Assembly: GCA_022072145.1 (NCBI GenBank)
Contig: JAJVIG010000005.1
Location: 186,001-250,000, forward strand
Source of the DNA: Pseudomonadales bacterium
GTDB taxonomy: Bacteria > Pseudomonadota > Gammaproteobacteria > Pseudomonadales > UBA5518
Reading direction: 5' to 3'
DNA length: 64,000 nt
Each line of letters begins with the position of its first letter. The first letter of the stretch is position 1. The notes under the pieces are model-generated. The model searched no databases. It was not told where the DNA came from and was given only the letters and a program-made list of their open reading frames with translations. Positions 56,074 through 64,000 of this stretch are shown here, one piece after another. The position numbers and the translations under genes were made by a program.

Positions 56074-57897
56074 TCAGGCAACCGGCTCGCGCGCCTCGCC
56101 CGCGGGTGCGGCCGCCGACGCGGCGGCCGACTGCTGGTGGCGCCACAGCGCCGCGTAGGCGCCATCGGCGGCCAGCAGTTCCGCGTGGCGCCCCTGTTCC
56201 ACCACGCACCCATGAGCCAGCACCACGATGCGGTCGGCATCGACCACGGTCGACAGGCGGTGCGCGATCACCAGGCTGGTGTGGCCGGTGGCGATCGCGG
56301 CCAGCGCGTCGAGGATCAGGCGCTCGGAGCGGCTGTCGAGCGAGGAAGTCGCCTCGTCGAAGACCAGGATCGGCGGGCGCTTGAGGATGGTGCGTGCGAT
56401 CGCGACCCGCTGGCGCTCGCCGCCGGAGAGTTTCAGGCCGCGTTCGCCGACGCGGGTCGCGAGACCCGCCGGGAGTTCCGCGACGAACTCCGCCAGATGC
56501 GCCAGCCGTACGGCCTCGCGCACCTCCTCGTCGCTGGCCCCGGGGCGTCCGAAGCGGATGTTCTCCAGCAGCGAATCGTCGAACAGCACGGTGTCCTGCG
56601 GCACGATGCCGATCGCCGCGCGCAGCGAGGACTGCGTCACGCCGCGAATGTCCTGGCCGTCGATCAGCACCGCGCCGCCGTCGGGGTCGTGGAAGCGGAA
56701 CAGCAGCTTCACCAGCGTCGATTTGCCCGCACCGCTCGCCCCGACCACCGCCAGCTTGCTGCCCGAGGGGATCGCGAAGCTCACGTCGTCGAGGATCGGG
56801 CGATCCGGGTGGTAGCGGAACGACACGCCGCGGAACTCGACCTCGGCGCCGCGCACCGCGAGCGCCGGCGCGCCGGGACGGTCGGTGATGCGTGGCTGCA
56901 CCGCGAGCAGGCCGAACATCTGCTCGATCGCCGCCAGCGAGCCCTTGATCTCGCGATACACCATGCCGAGGAAGTTGAGCGGCATGAACAGCTGCATCAT
57001 GAACGCGTTGACCAGCACGAAATCGCCGATCGTCATGCGTCCGCGGTTCACGTCGACAGCGGCGAGCAGCATGGCGCCGGTCATCGCGCAGGCCACGATC
57101 GCCGCCTGGCCGCCGTTCAGTGCGAACAGCGTGAGCCGGTTGCGCCGCCGCGCGCTCTCCCAGCGTTCGAGTTCCGCGTCGTAGCGTCGCGCCTCGTGCG
57201 CCTCGTTGCCGAAGTACTTCACCGTTTCGTAGTTGAGCAGGCTGTCGATCGCCAGCGTGTTGCTGGCGGAGTCGGCGCGGTTGGCCTCGCGCACGTACGC
57301 GGTGCGCCACTCGGTGGTCGCCACCGAGAAGCCCACATAGATCAGCACCGAGGCCAGCGTGATCGCGGCGTAGCCGACGCCGTAATTCCAGGCGAGCAGC
57401 GCCGCCACCACGACGATCTCGACCAGCGCGGGCGCGATGTTGAACACGAAGAAACGCATCAGGAAGCTGATGCCGTTGGTGCCGCGCTCGATGTCGCGCG
57501 CCAGCCCCCCGGTGCGCCGTTCGAGGTGGAAGTCCAGGTCGAGCGCGTGCAGGTGCTCGAACACGCGCAGCCCGATGCGGCGCATCGCATGCTCGGTGAC
57601 GCGGCCGAACAGCGTGTCGCGGATCTCGCCGAACAGCACGTTGGCGAAGCGCGCCAACCCGTAGGCCACGATCAGTCCCGCCGCCGCTGCCAGCCAGTCG
57701 CCGGTGGCGGCGCTCATGCCGTCGACGGCGTGCTTGAGCAGGAACGGCGCCCAGATGCTGCCCACCTTGGCCGCGACCAGGCAGGCGAGCGCGAGCACGA
57801 TCCGCGCACGGTACTCGAGCAGGTACGGTGCGATCAGGGCGAGCGCGCCCCAGGCGAATCCGCGCGCTTCGGTGCTGTCGAATCGGCTTCGGCGCAT
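56074..57897 (-). CDS. ABC transporter ATP-binding/permease, Atm1 type
   Basis: A 607-residue half-transporter: six membrane helices, then an ATPase domain with Walker A VVGASGAGKST, signature LSGGERQRVAIARTIL, Walker B PILVFDEATSSLD and H-loop LVIAHRLSTV. The helical part contains DIERGTNGISFLMRFFVFNIAPALVEI and LNYETVKYFGNEAHE, characteristic of Atm1/HMT1 exporters of glutathione-linked metal or sulfur compounds. It would work as a homodimer in the inner membrane. Divergent from an ABC1 kinase gene. Confidence 0.9.
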   Translation of the reverse strand: MRRSRFDSTEARGFAWGALALIAPYLLEYRARIVLALACLVAAKVGSIWAPFLLKHAVDGMSAATGDWLAAAAGLIVAYGLARFANVLFGEIRDTLFGRVTEHAMRRIGLRVFEHLHALDLDFHLERRTGGLARDIERGTNGISFLMRFFVFNIAPALVEIVVVAALLAWNYGVGYAAITLASVLIYVGFSVATTEWRTAYVREANRADSASNTLAIDSLLNYETVKYFGNEAHEARRYDAELERWESARRRNRLTLFALNGGQAAIVACAMTGAMLLAAVDVNRGRMTIGDFVLVNAFMMQLFMPLNFLGMVYREIKGSLAAIEQMFGLLAVQPRITDRPGAPALAVRGAEVEFRGVSFRYHPDRPILDDVSFAIPSGSKLAVVGASGAGKSTLVKLLFRFHDPDGGAVLIDGQDIRGVTQSSLRAAIGIVPQDTVLFDDSLLENIRFGRPGASDEEVREAVRLAHLAEFVAELPAGLATRVGERGLKLSGGERQRVAIARTILKRPPILVFDEATSSLDSRSERLILDALAAIATGHTSLVIAHRLSTVVDADRIVVLAHGCVVEQGRHAELLAADGAYAALWRHQQSAAASAAAPAGEAREPVA

Positions 57898-58069
57898 GGG
57901 GCCTGGTCGGCAGGGGAAGATGACGCGGATTCTACACAGCGCGCGCGGGCACGTCCCGGCGTGCGCGCAGGCGTGCGTTCGCGCACAATCACACGCCTGC
58001 GGGTTAACGCACGATTGCAGCTGAGCGCGCTCGCGCGCGATGCGGACGGGTTCGGGGCGGAGGTGGGCG

Positions 58070-59395
58070 GTGGCGGCAAGGGACGACGAGGGGCGGCGCG
58101 GCGCGCCGGTGCCGAGCGGGCGGCTGGCGCGGCTGGGGCGCATGGCACGGCTGGCGGGCGGGATCGCCGGCGGCGTGCTGGCCGAAGGCGGGCGCCAGCT
58201 GGTGCGCGGCAACCTGCCGCGCGCGCGTGACCTGGTGCTCACGCCGGCCAATGCGCGCCGGCTCGCCGGGCAGCTCGCGACGCTGCGCGGCGCCGCGATG
58301 AAGCTGGGGCAACTGCTGTCGATGGACAGCGGTGACCTGCTGCCGCCGGAGCTGGCCGCGATCCTGGCGCGGCTGCGCGCCGACGCCGAGGCAATGCCGC
58401 GTGCGCAGCTCGAGGCGGTGCTGCACGAGGCCTGGGGCAAGGACTGGCAGCGGCTGTTCGCGGACTTCGGCTGGCAGCCGGTCGCCGCCGCATCGATCGG
58501 GCAGGTGCACCGGGCGACCACGCTCGACGGGCGCCAGCTCGCGCTGAAGATCCAGTATCCGGGCGTGGCGCGCTCGATCGACAGCGACGTCGACAACGTC
58601 GCGGCGTTGTTGCGACTCACGCGGCTGCTGCCGGCCGGGATCGACGTCGGTCCGCTGCTCACCGAGGCCAAGCGCCAGTTGCGCGCCGAGGCCGATTACC
58701 TGCGCGAGGCCGAGCACCTGCAGCGTTTCGGCGCGCTGCTCGCCGGCGATCCCGGCTTCGTGATGCCGGAGGTCGACACCGCGCTGACGCGACGCCGGGT
58801 GCTCGCGATGAGTTTCCTGCCGGGCCGGCCGCTGGAGGGCATGGACGTGGCGGCGCAGGCGGTGCGCGACCGCATCGCGGAGCTGCTGTTCCGGCTGCTG
58901 TTCCGCGAGATCTTCGAGTTCCGCCTCGTGCAGACCGACCCGAACTTCGCCAACTACCGCTACCAGGACGCCGCGCGGCGCATCGCGCTGCTCGACTTCG
59001 GCGCCACCCGGCGCTACTCGCTGCGCATCGTGGCGGGCTACCGCACGCTGTTCCGCGGTGCGCTGGAGCGCGATCGCGCGCGGTTGCTCGCCGGGGCACA
59101 CGCGATCGGCTATTTTCCGCGCGACCTCGACCCGCGCTATCGCGAGGCGCTGCTCGATCTGTTCGAGCTCGCCAGCGAGCCGCTGCTCGCCGGCAGCCGC
59201 TATGATTTCGCCGGCTCGGATCTGCCGGCACGGCTGCGCGACGCGGCGCTCGCGCTGGGATTCGAGGGCGGTTACCGGCACAATCCGCCGGCGGACGCGG
59301 TGTTCCTGCACCGCAAGCTCGGCGGCATGTACCTGCTCGCGGCGCGCCTCGGGGCGCGGGTGGACCTGGCGCGGCTCGTCGAACCACATCTCTGA
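58070..59395 (+). CDS. ABC1/UbiB-family atypical kinase
   Basis: A 441-residue ADCK/UbiB-like protein. The KxGQ motif (LRGAAMKLGQLLSMD), alanine-rich loop (AAASIGQVHRAT), LALKIQYPGV, catalytic loop FRLVQTDPNFANYRY and LLDFGATRRYS are intact. Such proteins are ATPases tied to ubiquinone or lipid metabolism. The start is assigned to GTG 58070 because GGAGG (58059-58063) is six bases upstream. An ATG at 58040 would add 10 residues and lacks such a site. Length suits the soluble branch rather than UbiB, and no C-terminal membrane helices are seen. Confidence 0.87.
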   Translation: MAARDDEGRRGAPVPSGRLARLGRMARLAGGIAGGVLAEGGRQLVRGNLPRARDLVLTPANARRLAGQLATLRGAAMKLGQLLSMDSGDLLPPELAAILARLRADAEAMPRAQLEAVLHEAWGKDWQRLFADFGWQPVAAASIGQVHRATTLDGRQLALKIQYPGVARSIDSDVDNVAALLRLTRLLPAGIDVGPLLTEAKRQLRAEADYLREAEHLQRFGALLAGDPGFVMPEVDTALTRRRVLAMSFLPGRPLEGMDVAAQAVRDRIAELLFRLLFREIFEFRLVQTDPNFANYRYQDAARRIALLDFGATRRYSLRIVAGYRTLFRGALERDRARLLAGAHAIGYFPRDLDPRYREALLDLFELASEPLLAGSRYDFAGSDLPARLRDAALALGFEGGYRHNPPADAVFLHRKLGGMYLLAARLGARVDLARLVEPHL

Positions 59396-59407
59396 GGGGA
59401 GCATTGC

Positions 59408-60496
59408 ATGGCAAGGAGCGCACGCAGAAAGACCACGAGTGGCCTGCGGGTACTGGTGACCGGCGGCACCGGTTTCGTCGGCTTCCACACCGTCAGGGCC
59501 TTGCACGAGGCCGGCCACCAGGTGCGGCTGCTGGTGCGCAGCACCGACAAGATGCGTCGCGTGCTGGGGCCCTTCGGGCTGGACGCGCTCGATCACGTGC
59601 AGGGCGACATCGCCGACGAGCAGTCGGTGGAGCGCGCGCTGGCGGGCTGCGACGCCGTGGTGCACGCGGCGGCCAACGTCAACATCCACGCCACCGACGC
59701 GCTGCAGACGATCCGCGTGAACCGCCGGGGCACCGAACTGGTGATCGGCGGCGCGGTGGCGCGCGGCATCGAGCGCATCGTGCAGGTCTCGAGCAGTACC
59801 GCGCTGTTCAATCCCGGCCTGGACAAGGTCGACGAGAACTCGCCGCTCGGCACCCAGGCGGTCGGCTACGGGCGTTCGAAGATCGAGTCCGATCTGTACG
59901 TGCGCGGCCTGCAGCAGAATGGGGCGGGTATCTACACCACCTATCCGGGCAGCATCATCGGACCGGACGATCCCGGGCTCAGCGAGGCGATGCAGGGACT
60001 GGTGACGCTGCTCGACGATGTGTTCGTGATCACCTCGTCGGGCACGCAGATGATCGACGTGCGCGACCTGGCGAGCGCGCACGTGCGCCTGATCGAGCGC
60101 GGCGGTCCGCCGGCGCGCTACATGATGGGCGGGCAGTTCTTCTCCTGGGCCGAGATGGCCGACATCCTCGAGGACGTGATCGGCGCGCGGCTGCGCCGGG
60201 TGCGCGTCTCGAAGGGTATGCTGCAGGCGCTGGGGCGCCTCGGCGACGTGGTGCACCGCATCAAGCCGTTCAAGGCGCCGGTCACCTTCGAGGCCGTATG
60301 GTACGCAACCGAATGGACGCCCTCGGACGACTCGAAGGTCAAGCGCGAGCTCAACCTCGAGTACCGCGACATTCGCGAGTCACTGGGCGACTCGATCGTC
60401 TGGCTGGCGAAGAAGGGCTACCTGGCGCATGCGGAGTTCGCCGAACACATCCTTGCCCGGCGCGCTCGCAAACGCCCCCGCAAACCCCGCCCGTAG
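59408..60496 (+). CDS. NAD-dependent epimerase/dehydratase family protein
   Basis: A 362-residue extended-SDR protein: RVLVTGGTGFVGFHTVRAL (TGxxGxxG), DIADEQSVERALAGCDAVVHAAA, VQVSSSTALFNP, YGRSKIESDLYV (Tyr and Lys) and TTYPGSIIGPDDPG. It is similar to dihydroflavonol reductase or 3-beta-hydroxysteroid dehydrogenase-like enzymes. It lies 12 bp after the ABC1 kinase. The TAG stop is provided by a repeat GTAG. Confidence 0.85.
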   Translation: MARSARRKTTSGLRVLVTGGTGFVGFHTVRALHEAGHQVRLLVRSTDKMRRVLGPFGLDALDHVQGDIADEQSVERALAGCDAVVHAAANVNIHATDALQTIRVNRRGTELVIGGAVARGIERIVQVSSSTALFNPGLDKVDENSPLGTQAVGYGRSKIESDLYVRGLQQNGAGIYTTYPGSIIGPDDPGLSEAMQGLVTLLDDVFVITSSGTQMIDVRDLASAHVRLIERGGPPARYMMGGQFFSWAEMADILEDVIGARLRRVRVSKGMLQALGRLGDVVHRIKPFKAPVTFEAVWYATEWTPSDDSKVKRELNLEYRDIRESLGDSIVWLAKKGYLAHAEFAEHILARRARKRPRKPRP

Positions 60497-60606
60497 GTCC
60501 GGGCTGTGCCCGGACATGGTTCCGCCGGTCCGGGCTGTGCCCGGACGGATTCCCGCAGGTCCGGGCTGTGCCCGGACATTCGTTCGGCCACAGGCCGAAC
60601 CTACGT
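60490..60606. repeat. GTAG-headed hairpin repeats (cluster 6)
   Basis: Three type A units in the same orientation (the second and third with changed heads CCGG and GCAGG) and one inverted type B unit. The outer GTAG/CTAC supply the stop codons of the epimerase (60494-60496) and of the second Hsp20 gene (60601-60603). Confidence 0.92.
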
Positions 60607-60984
60607 TACGCGGACCTCGATGCGGCGCGGGCGCACTTCGGCGCGCTTGGGGATGTGCAGGCGCAGCACGCCGTCCTTGAGGCGGGCCTCGATGCCGTCG
60701 GGGTCCAGTTCGCCGCTCAGCGCGAAGCTGCGCCTCCAGGTCGTGCTGCGCACCTCGGCGTGCAGCGGCTGCAGGCCCTCGGGCAGCGCGAGGTCCGCAT
60801 TTCCCTCGATCAGCAGCGTTTCCTTGTCCACCTGCAGGTTCAGCCCCCCGGGCGCCACGCCGGGCAGGTCCGCGATCAGCGTGATCCCGTCGGCGTCCTC
60901 GTACACCTCGACGTTCGGCCGCAGCGCGGTTTCGCTCGCGGCTGCCCCCGGGGCTGCTTTCTCCGTGGTCTTGCGTTCGCTCAT
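60601..60984 (-). CDS. Small heat shock protein (Hsp20/alpha-crystallin)
   Basis: A 127-residue sHSP with the alpha-crystallin domain: RPNVEVYEDADGITLIADLPGVAPGGLNLQVDKETLLIEGNA through RSFALSGELDPDGIEARLKDGVLRLHIPK (the GVLxLxIPK motif). The usual C-terminal IxI motif is replaced by RIEVRV. ATP-independent holdase. It follows another hsp20 gene by 13 bp and shares its heat-shock promoter. AGGAGG precedes the ATG. Confidence 0.92.
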   Translation of the reverse strand: MSERKTTEKAAPGAAASETALRPNVEVYEDADGITLIADLPGVAPGGLNLQVDKETLLIEGNADLALPEGLQPLHAEVRSTTWRRSFALSGELDPDGIEARLKDGVLRLHIPKRAEVRPRRIEVRVT

Positions 60985-60997
60985 GGTCGTGTCCTCC

Positions 60998-61438
60998 TCA
61001 GGCGATCGGGATCTGGCGCGGGCGCACGGCGGCGCGGCGCTTGATCACGAGGTGCAGGATGCCGTTGCGATAGCTGGCTTCCACGCGCTCGGGATCGACG
61101 TCCTCGGGCAGCGTCACGGCCCGGCGGAAATCGCCCTCGAAGCGTTCGCGCAGGTACCAGGTGCGCTTCTCGCGCGGTTCCGGTGCGCGGCTGCCGCCGA
61201 TGCTCAGCACGTTCTGCTGGATCGTGACGTCGAAGCGCGACGCATCGAATCCCGGGGCATACACGTAGACGTGGACCGCGTCGTCGGTCGCGCCGATATT
61301 GATGGGCGGGAACGCGCCCGCGCGTCCGCCGCGGATCGCGCCGCGCGGCCAGCCGCCGAACAGCTGGTCCATCTCGCGTTGCAGCCGGTCGAATTCGTCG
61401 AACAGGCTGCGTTCTCCGTTCGTCAGGTACGTGAACAT
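60998..61438 (-). CDS. Small heat shock protein (Hsp20/alpha-crystallin)
   Basis: A 146-residue class A-like sHSP. The N-terminal LFDEFDRLQREMDQLFGGW is followed by the alpha-crystallin domain (YAPGFDASRFDVTIQQNVLSIGGSR, FEGDFRRAVTLPEDVDPERVEASYRNGILHLVIKR) and a C-terminal IPI motif for oligomer assembly. First gene of a two-gene operon, GGAGG before the ATG, with a sigma-32-type promoter 98-125 bp upstream. Confidence 0.93.
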   Translation of the reverse strand: MFTYLTNGERSLFDEFDRLQREMDQLFGGWPRGAIRGGRAGAFPPINIGATDDAVHVYVYAPGFDASRFDVTIQQNVLSIGGSRAPEPREKRTWYLRERFEGDFRRAVTLPEDVDPERVEASYRNGILHLVIKRRAAVRPRQIPIA

Positions 61439-61535
61439 CGTTTACCTCCGACTCCTGTTACGTGGGTGTGTGCGCAGTCCGTCGGTTCCGGGGCGCGCCG
61501 CAATGGTTTCGGCGGGTCGACTGCACACGTTTACC

Positions 61536-61563
61536 AGATGGGGGTCGGCGGGCGCGTTTCAAG
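61536..61563 (-). promoter_or_regulatory. Sigma-32 (RpoH) heat-shock promoter of the hsp20 operon
   Basis: On the minus strand CTTGAAA (61563-61557) and CCCCATCT (61543-61536) are separated by 13 bp, matching the RpoH consensus CTTGAAA-N13/14-CCCCATNT. The expected transcript starts near 61528, leaving a leader of about 90 nt before the first hsp20. Confidence 0.85.
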
Positions 61564-61578
61564 CCCCGGCCTGCGGCG

Positions 61579-61923
61579 TCAGGCCTTGCGCACGAATTCG
61601 GACTTCAGCTTCATCGCGCCGATGCCGTCGATGCGGCAGTCGATGTTGTGATCGCCGCCGGCCAGGCGGATGTTCTTCACGCGGGTACCGACCTTCACGA
61701 CCAGCGAGGATCCCTTGACCTTGAGGTCCTTGATCACGGTGACCGTGTCGCCGTCGGCGAGCGGGTTGCCGTGCGCATCCAGCACCGGCACGTCGTCGGA
61801 CACCTGCACCTCGCCGTCGCCCGCGCAGGGCCACTCGTGCGCGCACTCGGGGCAGACGTGGTTCACGCCGTCGACGTAGGTGTAGGTCGACTGGCAGCGG
61901 GGGCAGGACGGCAGGGTGCTCAT
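61579..61923 (-). CDS. phnA: PhnA/YjdM family zinc-ribbon protein
   Basis: A 114-residue protein with an N-terminal zinc ribbon (CPRC...CPEC at residues 7-10 and 24-27) and the PhnA C-terminal domain: [57 protein letters not shown]. Despite the name the family is not needed for phosphonate use and its role is unclear. The hsp20 promoter's -35 box overlaps nothing in this gene but lies just beyond its stop. Confidence 0.92.
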   Translation of the reverse strand: MSTLPSCPRCQSTYTYVDGVNHVCPECAHEWPCAGDGEVQVSDDVPVLDAHGNPLADGDTVTVIKDLKVKGSSLVVKVGTRVKNIRLAGGDHNIDCRIDGIGAMKLKSEFVRKA

Positions 61924-62034
61924 CGGGAATCTCCGGGGCGATGTACGGGAGTCGGCCGCAGGCGGGTGCTCCGGCGGGCGGCGCGGGATGATACCCTGTG
62001 CGTCGATTCATCACGACAACGGAGAACGACACGC

Positions 62035-62892
62035 ATGGGTGCGAAAGTGGCTTTCATCACCGGCGCGAGCCGCGGCATCGGCAAGGCGACCGCGATCGCG
62101 CTGGCACGCAAGGGTTTCGACGTGGTCGTCACCGCGCGCACGCTGGAGGACGGCGAGGTGCCGCGCGGTGGCGCGCACGATCCGGGCACGGGGCCGGTGC
62201 CGGGCAGCCTGCGCGCGACGGCGGCCGAGATCGAACGCCTGGGCCGGCGCGCGCTGCCGATCCGGCTCGACCTGCTCGACCTCGCGTCGATCGACGCGGC
62301 GATCGAGCGCACCTATGCCGAGTGGGGACGCATCGATCTGCTGGTCAACAACGGCATCTACCAGGGTCCGGGCGTGATGTCGTGGATCAGGGATCTCACC
62401 GAACAGCAGTTCCACGACATGTTCCTCGGCAACGTGTTCGCGAACGTGCACGCGATCCAGCGCGTGGTGCCGCGCATGATCGAGGCCGGTTCCGGCACCG
62501 TCGTCAATGTGGTGTCGGCGGCGGCGATGATGGATCCGCCGGCGCCGGCCGGACGGGGCGGCTGGGGTTTCGCCTACTCGGCGTCGAAGGCCGCGCTGAT
62601 CCGCATGGTCGGCGTGCTGAAGGTCGAGTACGCGGACACGCCGCTGCAGTTCTTCAACATGGAACCGGGACTCGTCATCACCGAGGCGATGGAAATGCGC
62701 GCCGACCGCGAGGCCTTCTCGCAGTTCGCCGACGGCGGTGGCGCGCCGATGGCGGTGCCGGCGTCGGTGGTCGCGTGGCTGGCGACGGCGCCGGAGGCGC
62801 GCGAACTGAACGGGCAGACGGTGGCGGCGCAGCCGCAATGCCTGAAGCTGAACCTGGTGCCGGAGTGGCAGCCCAGGCGCCGGGGCGCCTGA
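62035..62892 (+). CDS. SDR-family oxidoreductase
   Basis: A 285-residue SDR: VAFITGASRGIGKATAIALA, LLVNNGIYQGPGVMSW, GFAYSASKAALIRM (Tyr and Lys) and a C-terminus without the usual DGG. The NNAG motif is NNGI. A longer insert after the second strand (RTLEDGEVPRGGAHDPGTGPVPGSL) is unusual for classical SDRs. ATG 62035 follows GGAGA. It faces a MaoC hydratase gene whose end is 13 bp away. Substrate unknown. Confidence 0.85.
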   Translation: MGAKVAFITGASRGIGKATAIALARKGFDVVVTARTLEDGEVPRGGAHDPGTGPVPGSLRATAAEIERLGRRALPIRLDLLDLASIDAAIERTYAEWGRIDLLVNNGIYQGPGVMSWIRDLTEQQFHDMFLGNVFANVHAIQRVVPRMIEAGSGTVVNVVSAAAMMDPPAPAGRGGWGFAYSASKAALIRMVGVLKVEYADTPLQFFNMEPGLVITEAMEMRADREAFSQFADGGGAPMAVPASVVAWLATAPEARELNGQTVAAQPQCLKLNLVPEWQPRRRGA

Positions 62893-62905
62893 GCGAAGCC
62901 TGCAA

Positions 62906-63370
62906 TCACATGTAGATCGCGACCAGTTCGTAGACCAGCGCGGGGCGTTCCTGGCCCACCACGTGCACGTTGGTCTCGATCGTGAGTCGCGTGCCCTTGG
63001 GCAGGCGCTCGACCGACTTCACGCGGCTGCGCGAGTGGATGCGGCTGCCCACCGGCACCGCGCCGGTGAAGCGCAGCTTGTCGGAGCCGTAGTTCAGGAT
63101 GTTGTTGTAGCCGGTCAGCTCGTAGGTGGGCTGCTGCTTCATCTTCGGCAGCAGCGCGAGCGTCAGGAAGCCGTGCGCGATCGTGGTGCCGAACGGGCTT
63201 TGCGTCTTGCAGCGCTCGGGGTCGGTGTGGATCCAGTAATCGTCGCCCGACAGATCGGCGAAGCGGTCGATCAGCTCCTGCGTGATCTCGAGTTCGGCGC
63301 TCCAGGCGCCGAAGTCCGGCGAAACGAGTTCCTGCAGGGCCTCAACGTCGTCGAATCGGTACTGTTTCAT
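62906..63370 (-). CDS. MaoC family dehydratase
   Basis: A 154-residue hot-dog hydratase of the NodN/MaoC type: ITQELIDRFADLSGDDYWIHTDPERCKTQSPFGTTIAHGFLTLALLPKM gives the catalytic Asp and His, and YNNILNYGSDKLRFTGAVPVGSRI the second half. It would hydrate an enoyl-CoA. Transcribed away from the thiolase gene, across a 245-bp region with a perfect palindrome. Together with the neighbouring SDR and thiolase it suggests a beta-oxidation-like set. Confidence 0.9.
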   Translation of the reverse strand: MKQYRFDDVEALQELVSPDFGAWSAELEITQELIDRFADLSGDDYWIHTDPERCKTQSPFGTTIAHGFLTLALLPKMKQQPTYELTGYNNILNYGSDKLRFTGAVPVGSRIHSRSRVKSVERLPKGTRLTIETNVHVVGQERPALVYELVAIYM

Positions 63371-63537
63371 CGGCTGCTCCTGTGTGGCGATGGTTTAGCG
63401 GGGGTGACGAGGCGCGCTATGATAGCGGCCGTCCGGGCCGCGTCCCATACCCTGGCCGCCTGAGTGCAGATGTCAGGCGGGGGCGAAGCGTATTGTCATT
63501 GCATTGACGGCGCCAAACCCCACAATCAGCGCCCTGA

Positions 63538-64000
<463 letters not shown>

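Overview
The window is GC-rich chromosomal DNA with no rRNA or tRNA gene. The gene set (HrpA with its C-terminal extension, MlaA, DusA, an Atm1-type exporter, a zwf-pgl-gnd cluster, a sigma-32 promoter of Escherichia type) and GTAG-headed hairpin repeats of the REP/SMAG kind point to a gammaproteobacterium, perhaps from the Xanthomonadales/Nevskiales side. The genus cannot be named from this sequence. Many catabolic genes (acyl-CoA synthetase and dehydrogenase, MaoC hydratases, thiolase, SDRs, SnoaL-like proteins, a P450 tail, luciferase-like monooxygenases, a TonB receptor) suggest a degrader of lipids, steroids or other hydrophobic compounds.

Layout. 1-2.4 kb: P450 tail, SnoaL/SDR/epoxide-hydrolase-like genes. 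2.7-3.4 kb: RHH/PIN toxin-antitoxin pair. 3.4-17.4 kb: oligopeptide-binding protein, cardiolipin synthase, MaoC, acyl-CoA synthetase, HrpA, alpha/beta hydrolase, MlaA-like protein, amidohydrolase. 17.5-26.5 kb: a roughly 2040-residue RTX protein with an N-terminal M10-type zinc protease domain. A GC-poor cassette (sulfotransferase and GT61 glycosyltransferase) follows it, and then a second, about 93% identical copy of the last 498 bp of the RTX gene, fused to what looks like a transposase N-terminus. 26.7-33.5 kb: dusA, then an operon for a 2-oxo-acid/acetoin-type dehydrogenase (E1 alpha, E1 beta, E2), an APH-family kinase and an acyl-CoA dehydrogenase, behind a perfect 20-bp palindrome. 33.5-40 kb: DUF1214-like protein, luciferase-like oxidoreductase, SWIM-SNF2 helicase, orphan HicB, second APH-family protein. 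40-45.5 kb: gnd-zwf-pgl, preceded by a 1846-bp duplication/insertion carrying two lipoprotein genes. 45.6-51.9 kb: SDRs, HMG-CoA-lyase-like enzyme, phosphoesterase, TerC, UspA, zinc alcohol dehydrogenase and a tandem repeat array. 52-64 kb: frameshifted TonB receptor, luciferase-like oxidoreductase, Atm1-type ABC exporter, ABC1 kinase, epimerase, two Hsp20 genes under a heat-shock promoter, PhnA, SDR, MaoC and a thiolase cut by the window end.

Three things stand out. (1) Intergenic GTAG hairpin repeats supply the TAG stop codon of seven genes, including both members of three convergent pairs. (2) Two insertions, at the 3' end of the RTX gene and at the 5' end of gnd, are each bounded by diverged direct copies of the end of the neighbouring gene, so that gene stays intact; transposase traces lie at the first site. 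(3) The dehydrogenase/kinase/acyl-CoA-dehydrogenase operon with its palindrome looks like one regulated catabolic unit. Family names were assigned by reading the sequences; no database search was possible.
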